The position numbers and the translations under genes are program-made. DNA of 64,000 nucleotides from UBA7396 sp047637875 (GTDB lineage Bacteria; Patescibacteriota; Gracilibacteria; BD1-5; UBA6164): contig JBLJBH010000025.1 of assembly GCA_047637875.1 (NCBI GenBank), forward strand, positions 19,053 to 83,052, given 5' to 3'. Below the pieces are notes generated by a model. The model was not told the origin of the DNA. It ran no database searches and was given only the letters and a program-made list of their open reading frames with translations. Positions 11,617-22,709 of this stretch are shown here, piece by piece (the first letter of the stretch is position 1; every line of letters begins with the position of its first letter).

Positions 11617-12314
11617 CCCATTTTATCAATAAATTCATACATATATTTTGGATTTCTTTGATCTCTCACTAAAAAAATAGTTCTATCTCAAGCTAATTTA
11701 TCCTTTCAAACAATTGTTTTTAATCAAATTCATGAAAATCATAATTTTTCTAAATATAAATCTAATAAAATTCCAGCAATTCTTCCATTTCAATCTGAAA
11801 ATGGATGAATTGAAATAAAATCAAAAATTAATAAAAATACTAAATCTTTTTTCTTGTTTATATCATTATTTTCATAATATTCTTTATTAAAATTTTCTAT
11901 TAATAAATTCATTTCTCTTTCCACAAATTCAACTTTTGTATATTGATCTTTTTCTATACTCCATCAAGGTAAGTCAGAAAAAAACTTAGTTTTATCATCA
12001 GTTTTTGCAAAATTATCTATTTTTTTGTATTCTCAAGGTATCATCCAGATTATTTCTTTTCAATTTTCAGAGATTCATTTTTGAATAAAATTTTCAGGAT
12101 AAAATTTTTTATGAAGTCATTTTATAAAATCCTCACTTAATAAAAACCCTTCCTCAAAAAATCATGAATTCAAAATATATTTAGCAATCCTTTCTATATC
12201 ACTATTATAGGCATCTATCGCTATTTGTTTTTTATTTTCTGGGATTTTAGGAAGATGTTTTTCCAAATAAATATCTGTTGTTAATTGTATTGATTTTTTT
12301 ATTTTATCCAGCAT
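11604..12314 (-). CDS. Fic domain protein
   Basis: 236 residues, intact. The Fic core HPFSDGNGRI lies near residue 170, with the helical frame before it (INKKKDLVLFLLIFDFISIHPF). The conserved His is the catalytic base and the GNGR part binds ATP phosphates in AMPylating members. No obvious inhibitory SxxxE helix was found near either end, so autoinhibition is uncertain. It is a paralogue of the frameshifted Fic at 10160-10851, sharing MIPGEYKKI and the C-terminal KYMYEFIDK. The last codons run into a repeat shared with the LamG gene. Confidence 0.85.
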
Positions 12315-12426
12315 AAATATCTAATTGATAATTAATAAATATAAAATTCTCCAAAATCTTAACTCTTTTTCTTGCAAAGTCAAAGTAGATATGCTAAAAT
12401 ACTAGAAATAAAAATAAATTAATCTT

Positions 12427-12660
12427 ATGTCAGAAAAACTTCAAAAACTATATGAAGACAATAATTCTGTTAAAACTGAAATTCAACAAGAGGAGGTTGA
12501 AAGTTTTTGAATTACTAGAGAAACTGCTTTAACTAGATTAAAATTTATAGAGAAAAGAAATAATTCAAGAGAATATCAAATTTCAAATATGAAAGATTTA
12601 CTTTCAAATAATCCTAATAAAAAAGAATTCTTCAAACTAAAATGAGATTATTATCTATAA
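12427..12660 (+). CDS. Small helical protein, first of a three-gene set
   Basis: 77 residues, charged and helical, starting MSEKLQKLYEDNNSVKTEIQ. The tail LLSNNPNKKEFFKLKGDYYL resembles LLKQNPNKNTFYELDENYY in the next gene, so the two are probably homologous. No domain recognised. A sequence like an extended -10 (TATGCTAAAAT, about 12388-12398) lies upstream. Confidence 0.6.
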
Positions 12661-12675
12661 AATCCTATAAATGCG

Positions 12676-13092
12676 ATGAGAGATGTTTCTGATATTATTT
12701 TACTTCAAGTTGTTCTAAGAAGTGAATTAGAAAAAATTGTGAGTGATTTTGAGAAACAAGAAAAAGAATCAAAAAATATTGAAAAATTATTAAAACAAAA
12801 TCCAAATAAAAATACATTTTATGAACTTGATGAAAATTATTATACATCAAATCCCTCAAGAGTTCCTTGAGAGAATATTTCAAAAATTTTAAGAGTAAAA
12901 GAAGTTTCAAGAATTGATTTAGAAGCAAAAATCAGGCAATCTGTTGAATGAGCTTCTTTATGAGGACTAGAAAAATATTTATTTAGTGATAATACTATTT
13001 CTTGATTTAAAGAATCAAGTATTGAATGATTAAAATGACCTTTAGCACTAACAGCTTGATGAATTGATGGAATGCTTGATTATATTCAGTAA
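12676..13092 (+). CDS. Hypothetical protein with Gly-rich tail
   Basis: 138 residues, not recognised. The N-terminal half is a charged helix that repeats the NPNK-x-x-FYEL motif of the preceding small protein. The C-terminal half has many TGA-encoded glycines and Ala/Leu (PGENISK, LKGPLALTAGGIDGMLDY), suggesting a membrane-active or amphipathic region. It starts 15 bases after gene one and its stop is in the same reading frame as the next start, 18 bases on, so all three are likely one operon. Confidence 0.6.
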
Positions 13093-13110
13093 AGTATTGA
13101 TTTGGTTATT

Positions 13111-13950
13111 ATGCCTGATAAGATAGCTCAGAATATAAAAGATTTTATAATTATTTTTTGAAATAATTTTTCAGACACCATTAATGAACTTTGATCTTCT
13201 TTTGAAAGTGAAAGTGATTACAAATATGTTTCTGGATATATTATTTGAATTATTGTTAGTTTTTTAGCTTTTCCTTCAAAATATTGAATACTTAATTTAC
13301 CAAAATTTATTTTAAATTGATTAAAATTATCATGAAACTTTTCAAATAAAGTTTTAAACAATGTAGAATGATTTTTAAATTCAAGTTTTAATAAAATTGT
13401 TGATAGTGTTTCAAAAAAAATTCCTAAAACTGGTGATGTTATAAACAAAGTAGTAGAGACTTGAAAACAGACTAGAGACTTAAGTGATAATTCTAATACT
13501 TTAAGAAAAGCTATTCAAAGACAATCTGAAGAACTTGCTAAGTCTCGTCAAGCTTTACAAATAGTAAATAATTCTTTAAAGTTAGCCAATATTTTTTGAG
13601 ATAATATCACTTGAGTAATGAGTCAAAAATTATCAACTGATATTGCTATGACAGCTTACAAAGAAGCTGTCTTAAAGTGAAATTGATTTAAAAGTACTGA
13701 TATTGATGTCTTAATAAGAGATACTGAATGAGAAGTAAAATACAATCTTATCAGAGTTAAAGAAAGACTTCTTGAGGTTGAAAAAATTATGAAAGATGAG
13801 GTTTTGCCTGTTTGGAATGAATGAAGAAATTTAAGATTATTAAATTTAGTAAAATATGATAATTTTACTAAATCTATAGAAAATAACTTGAATAAATATG
13901 ATAAATTATCTCAAATAATTTTTAAAAATTTTATCTTAAAAAAGACTTAG
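13111..13950 (+). CDS. Hypothetical membrane-linked helical protein
   Basis: 279 residues, not recognised. One likely membrane segment (YVSGYIIGIIVSFLAF, about residues 38-54) follows a short charged start. The rest is long helices rich in Lys/Asn/Glu, including KAIQRQSEELAKSRQALQIV. It shares its frame with the upstream gene, separated by one TAA. It overlaps the convergent gene at 13931-14455 by 20 bases. The three-gene set could encode a secreted or membrane-acting complex; this is inference. Confidence 0.6.
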
Positions 13951-14455
13951 GTAAATAATATATATATATAAACATATTAAAAACTTTTTCTCATTGTATG
14001 AATATTTTATTTTCTTTTTCATCAAATAATTCAAATTGCCCTTTAGAATTTTTTCTAATATATCAAGTTTTAAACTTTTTTCATAATAAATTAGCCAAGT
14101 CATCATCAAAGTTGTAATTTGATATATCAAATATTGTTTTTCATTCTTCATTTAAATATGATAATAATTTTCAATCTGTAGAATATAATAAAAATATATT
14201 ACTATTTGTTATTTCCTTAATTGCCTGTTTTTGTTCATCATAATTATCTCATAACTGCATAACTCTTATTTGTGATATTTCAAAAAAACATTTTTGCTCT
14301 GGATATTTTGCTATAAGTTTTTTTCTTAAATCTTCTATTAAAACTTCTTCTTTTAATTTTTGTCTTTCTTCTTTTGCCCAACTAAAAGTATCTGCTATTT
14401 CTGGCTTTAGTTTTGGTTTTTCACAAGATGTTTTTGTTTCAACTTTATTTCACAT
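13931..14455 (-). CDS. Hypothetical protein
   Basis: 174 residues starting MGNKVETKTSCEKPKLKPEI with TGA as codon 2. The N-terminal half is charged and helical (FSWAKEERQKLKEEVLIEDL); the C-terminal half has aromatic strands with repeated TGA glycines (LLSYLNEEGKTIFDISNYNF). The end overlaps the 3' end of the convergent plus-strand gene. No signal peptide. Function unknown. Confidence 0.6.
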
Positions 14456-14510
14456 AAATTAAAATTAATTATATTTTTATTATTCTATCATACTTTTACT
14501 CAAAATACAA

Positions 14511-14533
14511 AAAAACTAGCTTCGCTAGTTTTT
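14511..14533. terminator. Hairpin terminator
   Basis: AAAAACTAGC-TTC-GCTAGTTTTT, perfect 10-bp stem. It lies downstream of the membrane protein at 14542-15072, reading minus. Confidence 0.85.
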
Positions 14534-14541
14534 AAAATAAG

Positions 14542-15072
14542 TTAATCTTTTAATTTATATTTTTTTGCTAATAAAAAGCTAATAAAAGTACTTCATATAT
14601 TAAATAATCCAGAAGATAAATTATTAAAAAATAAAATAAATATTATAGATACAATATAATATCTTCCCATAAATCTATATAAGAATAATCATATTTTTCA
14701 TTTATTTAGAAGATTTTTAATTATTTTAAATTTAAAAAATAAATTATATAAAACAACAAATATAATAATATACAAATCATTTATTTTAAAATTATAAAAA
14801 AAGAGAATAATAACAAAGAAACATATAATATAAATTATAAATTCTAAATCATGTATCTTTCACACCAATAACCAATATATATTTAAAGCTATTAAAAAAG
14901 GTATAATAGCTTTAAAAAAAATAACTATAAGTAAAATTAAAGCTAAAGTTAAAAAAACAAATAAGAAACTTAAAAACTTTTTAATTTTTTTATTTGTTAA
15001 AAAATTATGTTCTACTATTTGGTCTATTAAAGTTATTAAGCTTCAATATAAAATTCAAATTATTAATTCCAT
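14542..15072 (-). CDS. Small polytopic membrane protein
   Basis: 176 residues, mostly Ile/Leu/Phe, with about four or five membrane helices and Lys-rich loops (TNKKIKKFLSF). It starts ATG two bases after the stop of the LamG pilin-like gene, so the pair is probably one transcript. No family recognised. It might help place the large surface protein encoded upstream, but only the context supports this. Confidence 0.6.
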
Positions 15073-15074
15073 TT

Positions 15075-17483
15075 TTATTTTTTATAAATCTTAACATAAT
15101 CAATAATGTCGTTCCATTGAGCTTGTTTATTCAGAGAAGATCCTATTTTAATATTATTTATATTACTATATTGATAAGCCCAATCAGAAACATCTAAAGT
15201 ATTTATGATAGTTCAATCTAATATTACATTAATTGTATTTCAATTATCTGAAAAAACAAATTTAATAGAATAAAATTTATTTAAATCTAATATTGATAAA
15301 TCAGAAACTCATTTAATTGTTTTAGTTTGAGAAGTTCATTTTATTCAAATAAGATTATTATTATATAATCAGAATCATAGTTGATTAAAGACCTCTTCAT
15401 CTTTTCATAAAGAAAATAAATATCAGTTAAATCAGTTCCTCTTCAAAGCAGCACCTCTCACACTCATCTCGATAGCAAATCAACTTCAAGTGTTTAACTC
15501 TAAATCATTTATATCATATTTTAAATAATCATTACCCGAATCATAATTATCGTCATCTATAAATATTCATTTTTCTCAATCCTTTGACCATTGATATATT
15601 GCTAAATCATCTTGTCTTTTTACAAAAAATCCAAAATTTTCATATTTTAAATTAGCTCAAGATAATGTATTACTTCTCCTTTTATTACTTGAACTATTAT
15701 AATCTCAACTAATAAATTTTTGAGTTGATAAATCATAAACATGATAAATTATACTTTTTGAAACAATATCATCTAATAAATCTGATTCAGCTACAATAAA
15801 ATCATTAGTTTCTATTCAATCTATTAAACTTTCTCACGTCCACATTTTTAAATCTTTGTTGTATGGTGCGTATGCAATTACTTTCCAGTCTCTGTCATAA
15901 TAATCTATTAAATAATTATTTACACATCCATAATTAATTCTAAATGTTCTTTGTCATTTACATTCGTAGTTTTTATTAAAATATTTTTCTAATCCATTTT
16001 TAAATCATAGGTATCAATCTATTGATATTTCTTCTTCTATTTGATTTTTAGTTAAGTTTTGGTTTATTAGTTTATCAAATTCTAATTTTGAAGGTTCTCT
16101 TTTTAGAATTTCTTTATATCTATCACATATATAAGCTCAAGTTGAATTTTGTTCTTGTTCTTTACATCAATCAAAAACTTCTTGACATTTTCACATGATA
16201 ACTTTGTATCATTTATTACATTTTAGTTTATTTGATTTACTTTCTAATTCAAATATTTGTTCTAATTCTTTTTGAAGTTCTTGTGGTATTTTACTTTCAA
16301 TTAATTCTTCTATCTCTGATTGTTGTAAATCTTGGAGCATTCATGTTGAAGTTTGGGTTTCTATATTTGTTCATAAACTTGGTGATAATTGTTTTATTAT
16401 AATTCATTTTGGTGATTCTTCTTTTTGTACTTCTATATATGATTTTTCATCTTCTTGTTGTGTTATTGGTGAGTTTATTATTTGTCTTTCTCAATTTTGG
16501 ATTTTATTTACTTCTATTTTTCATCTTACTAGTACTATATTTGTTTGATTTGATTGTTTTTTTAGTCAAAATACTGTTCATCTTACTGCTGCTACTGCAT
16601 CTGCTGTGTAGACTTCAAATTCTGATTTATCTGCTAGTTTTGATGCTTTTGACCAGATACTTCACATATCTAGTGTTATTTTTATGGTTGTGTATAGATT
16701 ATTTTCTTCTACATAATCCATATTTGTGAATGTAATTATTGTTGGTTCTTGTGTATCTCATAGTATTGATTTACTTCCATCTGAATAATATATTTCAACT
16801 TTTGCATTTTGTTCTATTTCTAGTTTATCTCATTTTTTTATTATATATTCTTTTATTTCTTCTGGGGTTGTTAGTGTTTTATCATTTATTTTTATTATTC
16901 CAGAATATGAGTTTATTTTTGCTGTTAGAAGTCTTTCTTTTGGATTGTATGGAAAGTATTCTTTTGAATCTCTACTTACAAAATTTGGTCAGTTATATTC
17001 TTTTATCAAATTTCTTAATCACATATCTCATCTCCATTTTCATTCTATTTTTGATTTATATTCTCCATTTTCTTTTATTACTGCTGCTATTTGATATCAT
17101 TCTACTTTTTTGGTTTTAGCATATCAATAGTATTGATTAGTTCTTGGGTCTAATGGTAAGTAATTCATATATCTTTTTTCTATTGTGTTTTCTGTTATAT
17201 ATCAGCTTACTCAATATGTTTCTTCGTCTTCATATTCATGTTCATATCATCATGCTATGTTGTAGTATTTTTGATTTCAATTTGGAAGTGGTAATTCTTG
17301 GTGTTCTTTATAGTAAGTTTCTATACTATTTTTGATATTTATTAAGTCATTTGTTATTTTTCCATCATATGTTTTTTCTAGCATATATGAATAACTTGTA
17401 CTTGCTATTACTCATATTATTAGCATTATTCATATTGTAATTATTATTTCTATTATTGAAAATCATTTATTTATTGTTTTCAT
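15075..17483 (-). CDS. Large pilin-like surface protein with LamG domain
   Basis: 802 residues. The N-terminus MKTINKGFSIIEIIITIGIM is a class III prepilin signal (Gly-Phe cleavage, Glu+5). After a pseudopilin-like section comes a stretch with HtrA/GspC-like PDZ flavour (TPEEIKEYIIKKGDKLEIEQ), which is only suggestive. Several Cys-containing segments follow, and a C-terminal concanavalin/LamG-like sandwich of about 200 residues ends in WNDIIDYVKIYKK. LamG domains bind glycans or proteins, so a pilus-tip or surface adhesin is inferred. The whole opposite strand shows long Leu-rich open frames, which are shadows. It has very many TGA glycines. Confidence 0.75.
15083..15116. repeat. 34-bp repeat shared with fic2 end, copy 2
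   Basis: Encodes the last codons of the LamG protein. It matches 11583-11616 with three mismatches. Confidence 0.5.
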
Positions 17484-17565
17484 AGTTTATTTTTAGAAAT
17501 TAAACTATACAAGTTTAGTTGAGTTTATCTTCATTGTCAAATTTATTTTTATTTTTATATAAACT

Positions 17566-17590
17566 TTAAAATTTGAAATATTGTTAAAAA
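17566..17590. repeat. 25-bp dispersed repeat, copy 2
   Basis: Identical to 10118-10142. It lies 40 bases upstream of the response-regulator start, so it could include promoter sequence. Confidence 0.5.
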
Positions 17591-17630
17591 TAGTTAAAGT
17601 GTTTGAAAATATTAATTTAAAAAATTAAAT

Positions 17631-18302
17631 ATGCACAATTTACTTATCATTGAAGATGATATTTGAATATCAAATTCTTTAAAATTGTATTTAGAAAATT
17701 CTTCTATAAATGTTGATTTGGAAAATTCTTGACTTTATTGAGTGGAAAAAATATTAAATTGAAATTATGATTTAATTATTTTAGATTTAAATCTACCATG
17801 AAAAGATTGAGTAACTATTTGTCGCGAAGTAAGAGAAAAATCAAATATTCCAATAATTATGCTTACAGCAAAAAATTCTGAATTGGATAAAATTATGTGA
17901 CTTGAAAATGGAGCAGATGACTATGTTTCTAAACCTTTTTCACCAAGAGAATTACTTGCCAGAATTAACACAATTTTAAGAAGAACTAATCAAAATTCAA
18001 AAGAAGAATCAAATAATATTTTAAAATTTCAAGATATAGAAATAGATACTGAAAAAATTATCGTATTAAAAAAATCAAAAGAAATCCCTTTCACAAAAAA
18101 TGAATTTGAAATACTAAAAAAGATTATTTTAGAAGATGGAAAAATGGTTGAAAGAGAAACTTTGATGAAAGATATTATAGGTTATGATAATTATGCTTTT
18201 GATAGAACTATTGATACACATATAAAAAATATTAGAAAAAAACTAGAAAATAAAGATATTATTTTAACTATTAGATGACTTTGATATAGATTAAATAAGT
18301 AA
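17631..18302 (+). CDS. OmpR/PhoB-type response regulator
   Basis: 223 residues. The receiver domain has acidic EDD at 8-10, phosphoacceptor Asp52 (LIILDLNLPG), Thr in IIMLTAKN and Lys in VSKPF. The C-terminal winged helix (residues about 130-220) has the ERETLMKDI and DTHIKNIRKKL motifs of the Trans_reg_C family. Phosphorylation by the histidine kinase 10 bases downstream would drive DNA binding. Target genes are unknown; the envelope genes around it are candidates. Confidence 0.95.
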
Positions 18303-18312
18303 GATAAATATT

Positions 18313-19626
18313 ATGACACTTTCAAGAAAAATTATATTATCCCTTTTATGAAGTATATTTTTTATAGCAATTATAAATGTACTATCTTTTTACTTTTTTT
18401 ATAGTTTGTTTTTAAAAATATATTTAGCTGAAACTATTCAAACAAAAGAAGAAATTACTATTGACTATGTAAATAAAATTATTGAAAAACAAGCTCTTGA
18501 TGAAGTTGATAGTATTTTTAATGATATAGAACTTCAATTTTTTGAACTTTTAGAAAAAAATGCCTGAAAAATTAAACTCGATAAAAAAGAAAATATTGAT
18601 ATAGTAGTAAATTATTTATCAAAAGCTTGAGTAAGTATAAAATATATTGAAGAAATCATTCCTCAAAACTATCTATGAAAAATTATTGAAGATGTAAAAG
18701 ATGAAAAAACTCCTGAGTATTTATTTTTTAATAGACTTATAAAATCTATTTTCATAACAAATATAATTGCTATTTTTATACTTATATTTTTATTGTTAAT
18801 TTTATCAAGAAAAATAATTCTTCCAATTGAAAAAACTACTTCACTTATTAAAAACTTAAAATTATGAAAAGATTTTAGAGTGATAAATTATTATAAAAAA
18901 GATGAAATCTGACTACTTGTAAATGCTATAAATTGATTGAATATAAAACTAAATATTTGAGAAAATATTAGAAATAAACTTTTAGCTGATATTTCCCATG
19001 AATTAAAAACTCCAATAACAGCTATTCAATGCTATGTTGAATGAATTAAAGATTGAGTTATTAAACTTGATGATAGAATATTAAATTCAATTATTGACGA
19101 GATGCAAAGACTTGTAAAACTTGTAAATAAAATCATGGAATTTGAGAAATTTGAAAGTCAAAAAATAAATCTAAATATACAAAATGAAGATATTAGATTT
19201 ATAACTGAACAAGTTATAAAACAATTTAAGCAAAAACTAAAAATTACAAATCAAAAAATTATCACATCAGGACTTGATAAAAAAATACTTACAGATAAAG
19301 ATAGTTTTATACAAATAGTTCAAAATATTATTTCAAATTTTATAAAATATGCATGAAAAAATACTACTTTAAAAATAGAGTTTTGAGTTAATTTTATAAA
19401 ATTTTATGATAACTGAAAATGAGTCCCAAAATCAGAACTTCCATATATAAGAGAAAAATTTTATCAAGGTCGTCAAGAAAGAACTTGAAATATTGATGAT
19501 AGATGAATATGAGTTTGATTAAGTATAATTGAAAAAATAATTAGAGCCTTAAATTGGGATATAGAAATAAATTCAGAAGAGTGAAATGGTTTTGAAATAA
19601 AAATCATCACAAAAACTTCACATTAA
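18313..19626 (+). CDS. Sensor histidine kinase
   Basis: 437 residues. Two membrane helices (about 8-36 and 143-164) flank an extracellular sensor domain of about 105 residues. A HAMP-like linker follows, then the H-box LADISHELKTPITA with phosphorylated His229, an N box (IVQNIISNFIKYA) and G boxes (DNGKGVPKSE, GIGVGLSIIEKI) whose glycines use TGA. It is the partner of the response regulator just upstream. The ligand cannot be told. Confidence 0.95.
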
Positions 19627-19649
19627 AAACTTTTAAAAAAGTTTTTTTT
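19625..19649 (+). terminator. Terminator after histidine kinase gene
   Basis: AAAAACTTTT and AAAAGTTTTT arms followed by a T-run; weak because the stem is AT-only. Confidence 0.6.
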
Positions 19650-19665
19650 GTTATAATAAAATCAC

Positions 19666-19722
19666 AAGTTAGAGAATCATTTTTCATGGGTTAAAGCCAA
19701 CTTATTTTCTAAGATTCTCTAA
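19666..19722 (+). promoter_or_regulatory. Structured leader RNA candidate
   Basis: A ten-base inverted repeat TTAGAGAATC (19669-19678) and GATTCTCTAA (19713-19722) encloses 34 bases with a small TGG/CCA hairpin. An alternative helix, AAGTT (19666-19670) with AACTT (19699-19703), would compete with the main stem. It lies 13 bases upstream of a secreted protein start and lacks a strong U-tract. This arrangement resembles a switchable leader, but no known riboswitch class is recognised. Confidence 0.4.
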
Positions 19723-19735
19723 TTTTATAATGCTT

Positions 19736-20530
19736 ATGAAAAAAATAATTTTTTGTATTTTAATATCTATTTTATTTTATAATTCAACTTTTGCAACAAA
19801 TACGCAAGGGGTTTTAGCTAGTTGATTAACTATAAAAGAATTAAGTCAAAATATAGAAAAATTAAAAGAAGAAAAAATAGAATTAGACCAAAAAACTAAA
19901 ATATTATCAAAAGAATACTGAGAACTTATTTCATTTATGAGAAATGATTTAACCTCTAGTGAAATAAATGAAATAAAATCTAATATTGAATCTTTTATTG
20001 AAAAAAGAAATATTTTACAAAATGATTTAAAACTAAAAATAGAAAAATTACTTGATGTAGAAAAAGAAAAAAAAGATTTGATATTACTCAGAGCAGATAT
20101 ATATAAATATTTAGCAAAATATGTTGCTCGTGATAAAAGAGATGCTTTTATTGAACATATAAAATTTCAAACTCAATCAGAAAAAGAATCAAAAGATTTA
20201 ATTGAAAGTATATTAAAATCTCAAAATATACTTGATCAAAAAGTAACTTATATAAAAGAAAAAATTGAAACTCATCGTGAAGATTTAAATGCTAAAATTG
20301 AAATATCTATAACTCAAAAGATTAAACAAAGAATTGATGAAATAGATAAAGATCCAAAATACAAAGAAATAGACCAAAAAATAAAAAATAAAATTTACAA
20401 TGATTTCATAAATCAACTAGAAAATAGACTAAAAGATTTAGAAAAAAGTATATTAAGTGAAAATTATAAAGAAATGAGGAAAAATATATTAAACAAAATG
20501 ATAGATGAAATAAAATCAAAGATTAAGTAG
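19736..20530 (+). CDS. Secreted coiled-coil protein
   Basis: 264 residues. A signal peptide (MKKIIFCILISILFYNSTFA) is followed by almost continuous Lys/Glu-rich heptads with no membrane helix. An in-frame ATG two codons upstream (19730) is an alternative start. It resembles the coiled-coil arm of EnvC-like or fibre proteins, but lacks a catalytic domain. Possible structured RNA in its leader suggests regulated expression. Confidence 0.7.
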
Positions 20531-20539
20531 TTTAAAATT

Positions 20540-20568
20540 AAAAACTGAGTAAAATTTACTCAGTTTTT
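20540..20568 (+). terminator. Terminator
   Basis: AAAAACTGAGTAAA and TTTACTCAGTTTTT with a T-run, ten bases after the coiled-coil gene stop. Confidence 0.8.
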
Positions 20569-20635
20569 TACAAAAAAATTTTGATAATTTACTTTTTTTA
20601 ATAAAATTTAAAAAATATTTTATAATTTCATAATT

Positions 20636-21685
20636 ATGATAAACTTTAGAAGTGTTGTTGAATTTCTTTTTAAATCTTTTGATATATCTTGAGATACAAA
20701 ACTTATAGAAAAATTAGAACACGACTGAATAAGATTTTTAATGATTATAAAAAGACATTGGATTTATGGTGTTTTAAACTCTTGGAGAGTAATATTTGTT
20801 ATAATTATAGCTTTTGTAAATGCATATTTACTTTTATTCTCTGGAGAAAATCACACTATTATTTCCACTATTATTTGATTTTTTTTACTTTTGAATGTTT
20901 TTTATTGGACATTTATAATAATTTTATATTTATATAAATTTTACAAAATTCAATGAAATGAACCTTATATAGAAGATATTTATTCTTGCCTAAAAAAGTC
21001 AAAAGATAATGATATAATCTTCACAAAGTTTTTCAACCAAACTTTATTTTTACTTATTATACTTGCAGGAATAACTATTTTTACCAGTTTCACAGCAGTA
21101 TCAAGTTTACTGGTTGGATGAACTACTTGATTTGGAGTTTGAGCGATAAATGCTATTTTACTTATAGTACAACTTGGACTTTTTTTCTCATATTTACAAA
21201 ATATGATTAATCAAGAAATGGATTTTAATGTGGTAGTTCCTGGAAAAATATTATTTTTCAATCAAAGATGATTTTTATGAGACTCTCAAACTATGAATGC
21301 TCATAAAATAAAAACTATGAACACTAAATATTCATGATTATTATGATCTTTTTTCAATTATTGAGATATTATTATACTAACTGAATGAGACCAAAAAGAT
21401 AATTGAGAAATGAGAATGGATTACATATGAAATCCAACAAAAACAGTAAAAGAAATACAAAAAGTTCTCAATAATGATACAAATACTATGGAAAAAGAGG
21501 TTAATCTTATGCTAAAAAGATTTAAAGCTGAAATAGGAGTAGATGATATAAGTAGTCAAGAAAACAAACAAAAGTTAAAAGATTTTTTAAAGAATAATGA
21601 AAATATAATAAAAGACATATTTAACAAAGCTGATGATGAGACAAAAAGAGAAATAAAAGAAATGTATATTTTAATTCAAGAATAA
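20636..21685 (+). CDS. Polytopic membrane protein with PH-like C-terminal region
   Basis: 349 residues. About four membrane helices occur in two pairs (near residues 50-100 and 150-200). A following soluble part has alternating strands (DFNVVVPGKILFFNQRGFLG, DIIILTEGDQKDNGE), consistent with a bacterial PH-like fold as in membrane proteins that sit near lipids. A Lys/Glu-rich helical tail ends the protein. The stop and the start of mltG abut (TAAATG), so translation is probably coupled and a wall-related role is suggested by context only. Confidence 0.55.
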
Positions 21686-22675
21686 ATGTTTAGAATAATA
21701 AAACTTATAATATGGATTTTTTTAATTTTTGGAATCATTTTTTACATCAATTATAAAGATTTTGCCAATTTTAAATTAAGTGAAAATAAAACTATTTCTA
21801 TAAAATCTTGAGATAATCTCGTTTTATCTTTAAATAGAGAGCTTTGATTTGATGAATTTTATTTCAAAATATATTTAAAATTAAATCCTGAAAATAAAAT
21901 TCAAGTTCAAATATGAGAATATAGACTATTAAAATGAGAAAATTTAGAATCAATAATAAAAACTATTTCTTACTGAGCTATGAGTGTTGATAAAAAACTT
22001 ACTTTTTTAGAATGATGGAATATTTTTGATATTGATGAATATTTAGCAAAAGAAAATCTCATAAATTCTGGAGAATTTATTTCTGAAAGCAAAAAACTAG
22101 ATAATTACAAAAATGATTTTCCTTTTTTAAATTGAGCTTTAAGTTTAGAATGATATCTTTATCCTGATACTTATTTCATAAATCCTAATAATTTTAGTTT
22201 ACAAGATATAAACAAAAAAATGCTTGAAAATTTTAAGCAAAAAGTATACAATCCTCTTTTATCAGCTTTATCTTGAGAACAAATAAATGAGACTATAATT
22301 TTAGCTTCTATCGTAGAAAAAGAAGAAAGAAATTTGAGTGAAAAATCAACTGTTGCTTGAATTTTAATAAAAAGATATAAAGAAAATTGGATGATTGGAG
22401 CTGATATCACAGCTTGTTATGCTTATAATTTAACTAGTGAAGAATGTAGACTAAATCTATCAAAATACATTAGAGAAAAAAATGATTACAATACAAGAAC
22501 TATGACTGGGCTTCCAAAAACTCCTATAAACAATCCAAATATTGATTCAATAAAAGCAGTTTTAAACCCAAAATCAACACCTTATTATTATTATTTACAT
22601 GATAGTAATGGAAAAGTTTATTACGCTAGAACAAATGAAGAACATGTAAGAAATAAAAATTTATATTTAAGATAG
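21686..22675 (+). CDS. mltG: Endolytic murein transglycosylase MltG (YceG-like)
   Basis: 329 residues. One N-terminal membrane helix (residues 3-20) is followed by the YceG/MltG domain. EGYLYPDTY (155-163) and the catalytic Glu211 in ASIVEKEE are the two signature boxes, and the C-terminal TGLPKTPINNP plus YYYYLHD segments match the family. MltG cuts nascent glycan strands near their start to set strand length. Length fits (about 330-340). The start overlaps nothing but directly follows the previous TAA. Confidence 0.92.
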
Positions 22676-22709
22676 AAAAAAACATTTTGCTTTCGCAAAA
22701 TGTTTTTTA
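22676..22709. terminator. Bidirectional terminator between mltG and der
   Basis: AAAAAACATTTTGC-TTTC-GCAAAATGTTTTTT. The der stop codon (22707-22709) lies at its edge. Confidence 0.88.

Noticed and set aside
12695..12928. Minus-strand Leu-rich ORF
   Set aside because: Shadow of the plus-strand helical gene at 12676-13092.
16409..17335. Long Leu-rich open frames on the plus strand
   Set aside because: They lie opposite the LamG pilin-like gene and are the complement of its Lys/Asn/Glu codons; no start or ribosome site supports them.
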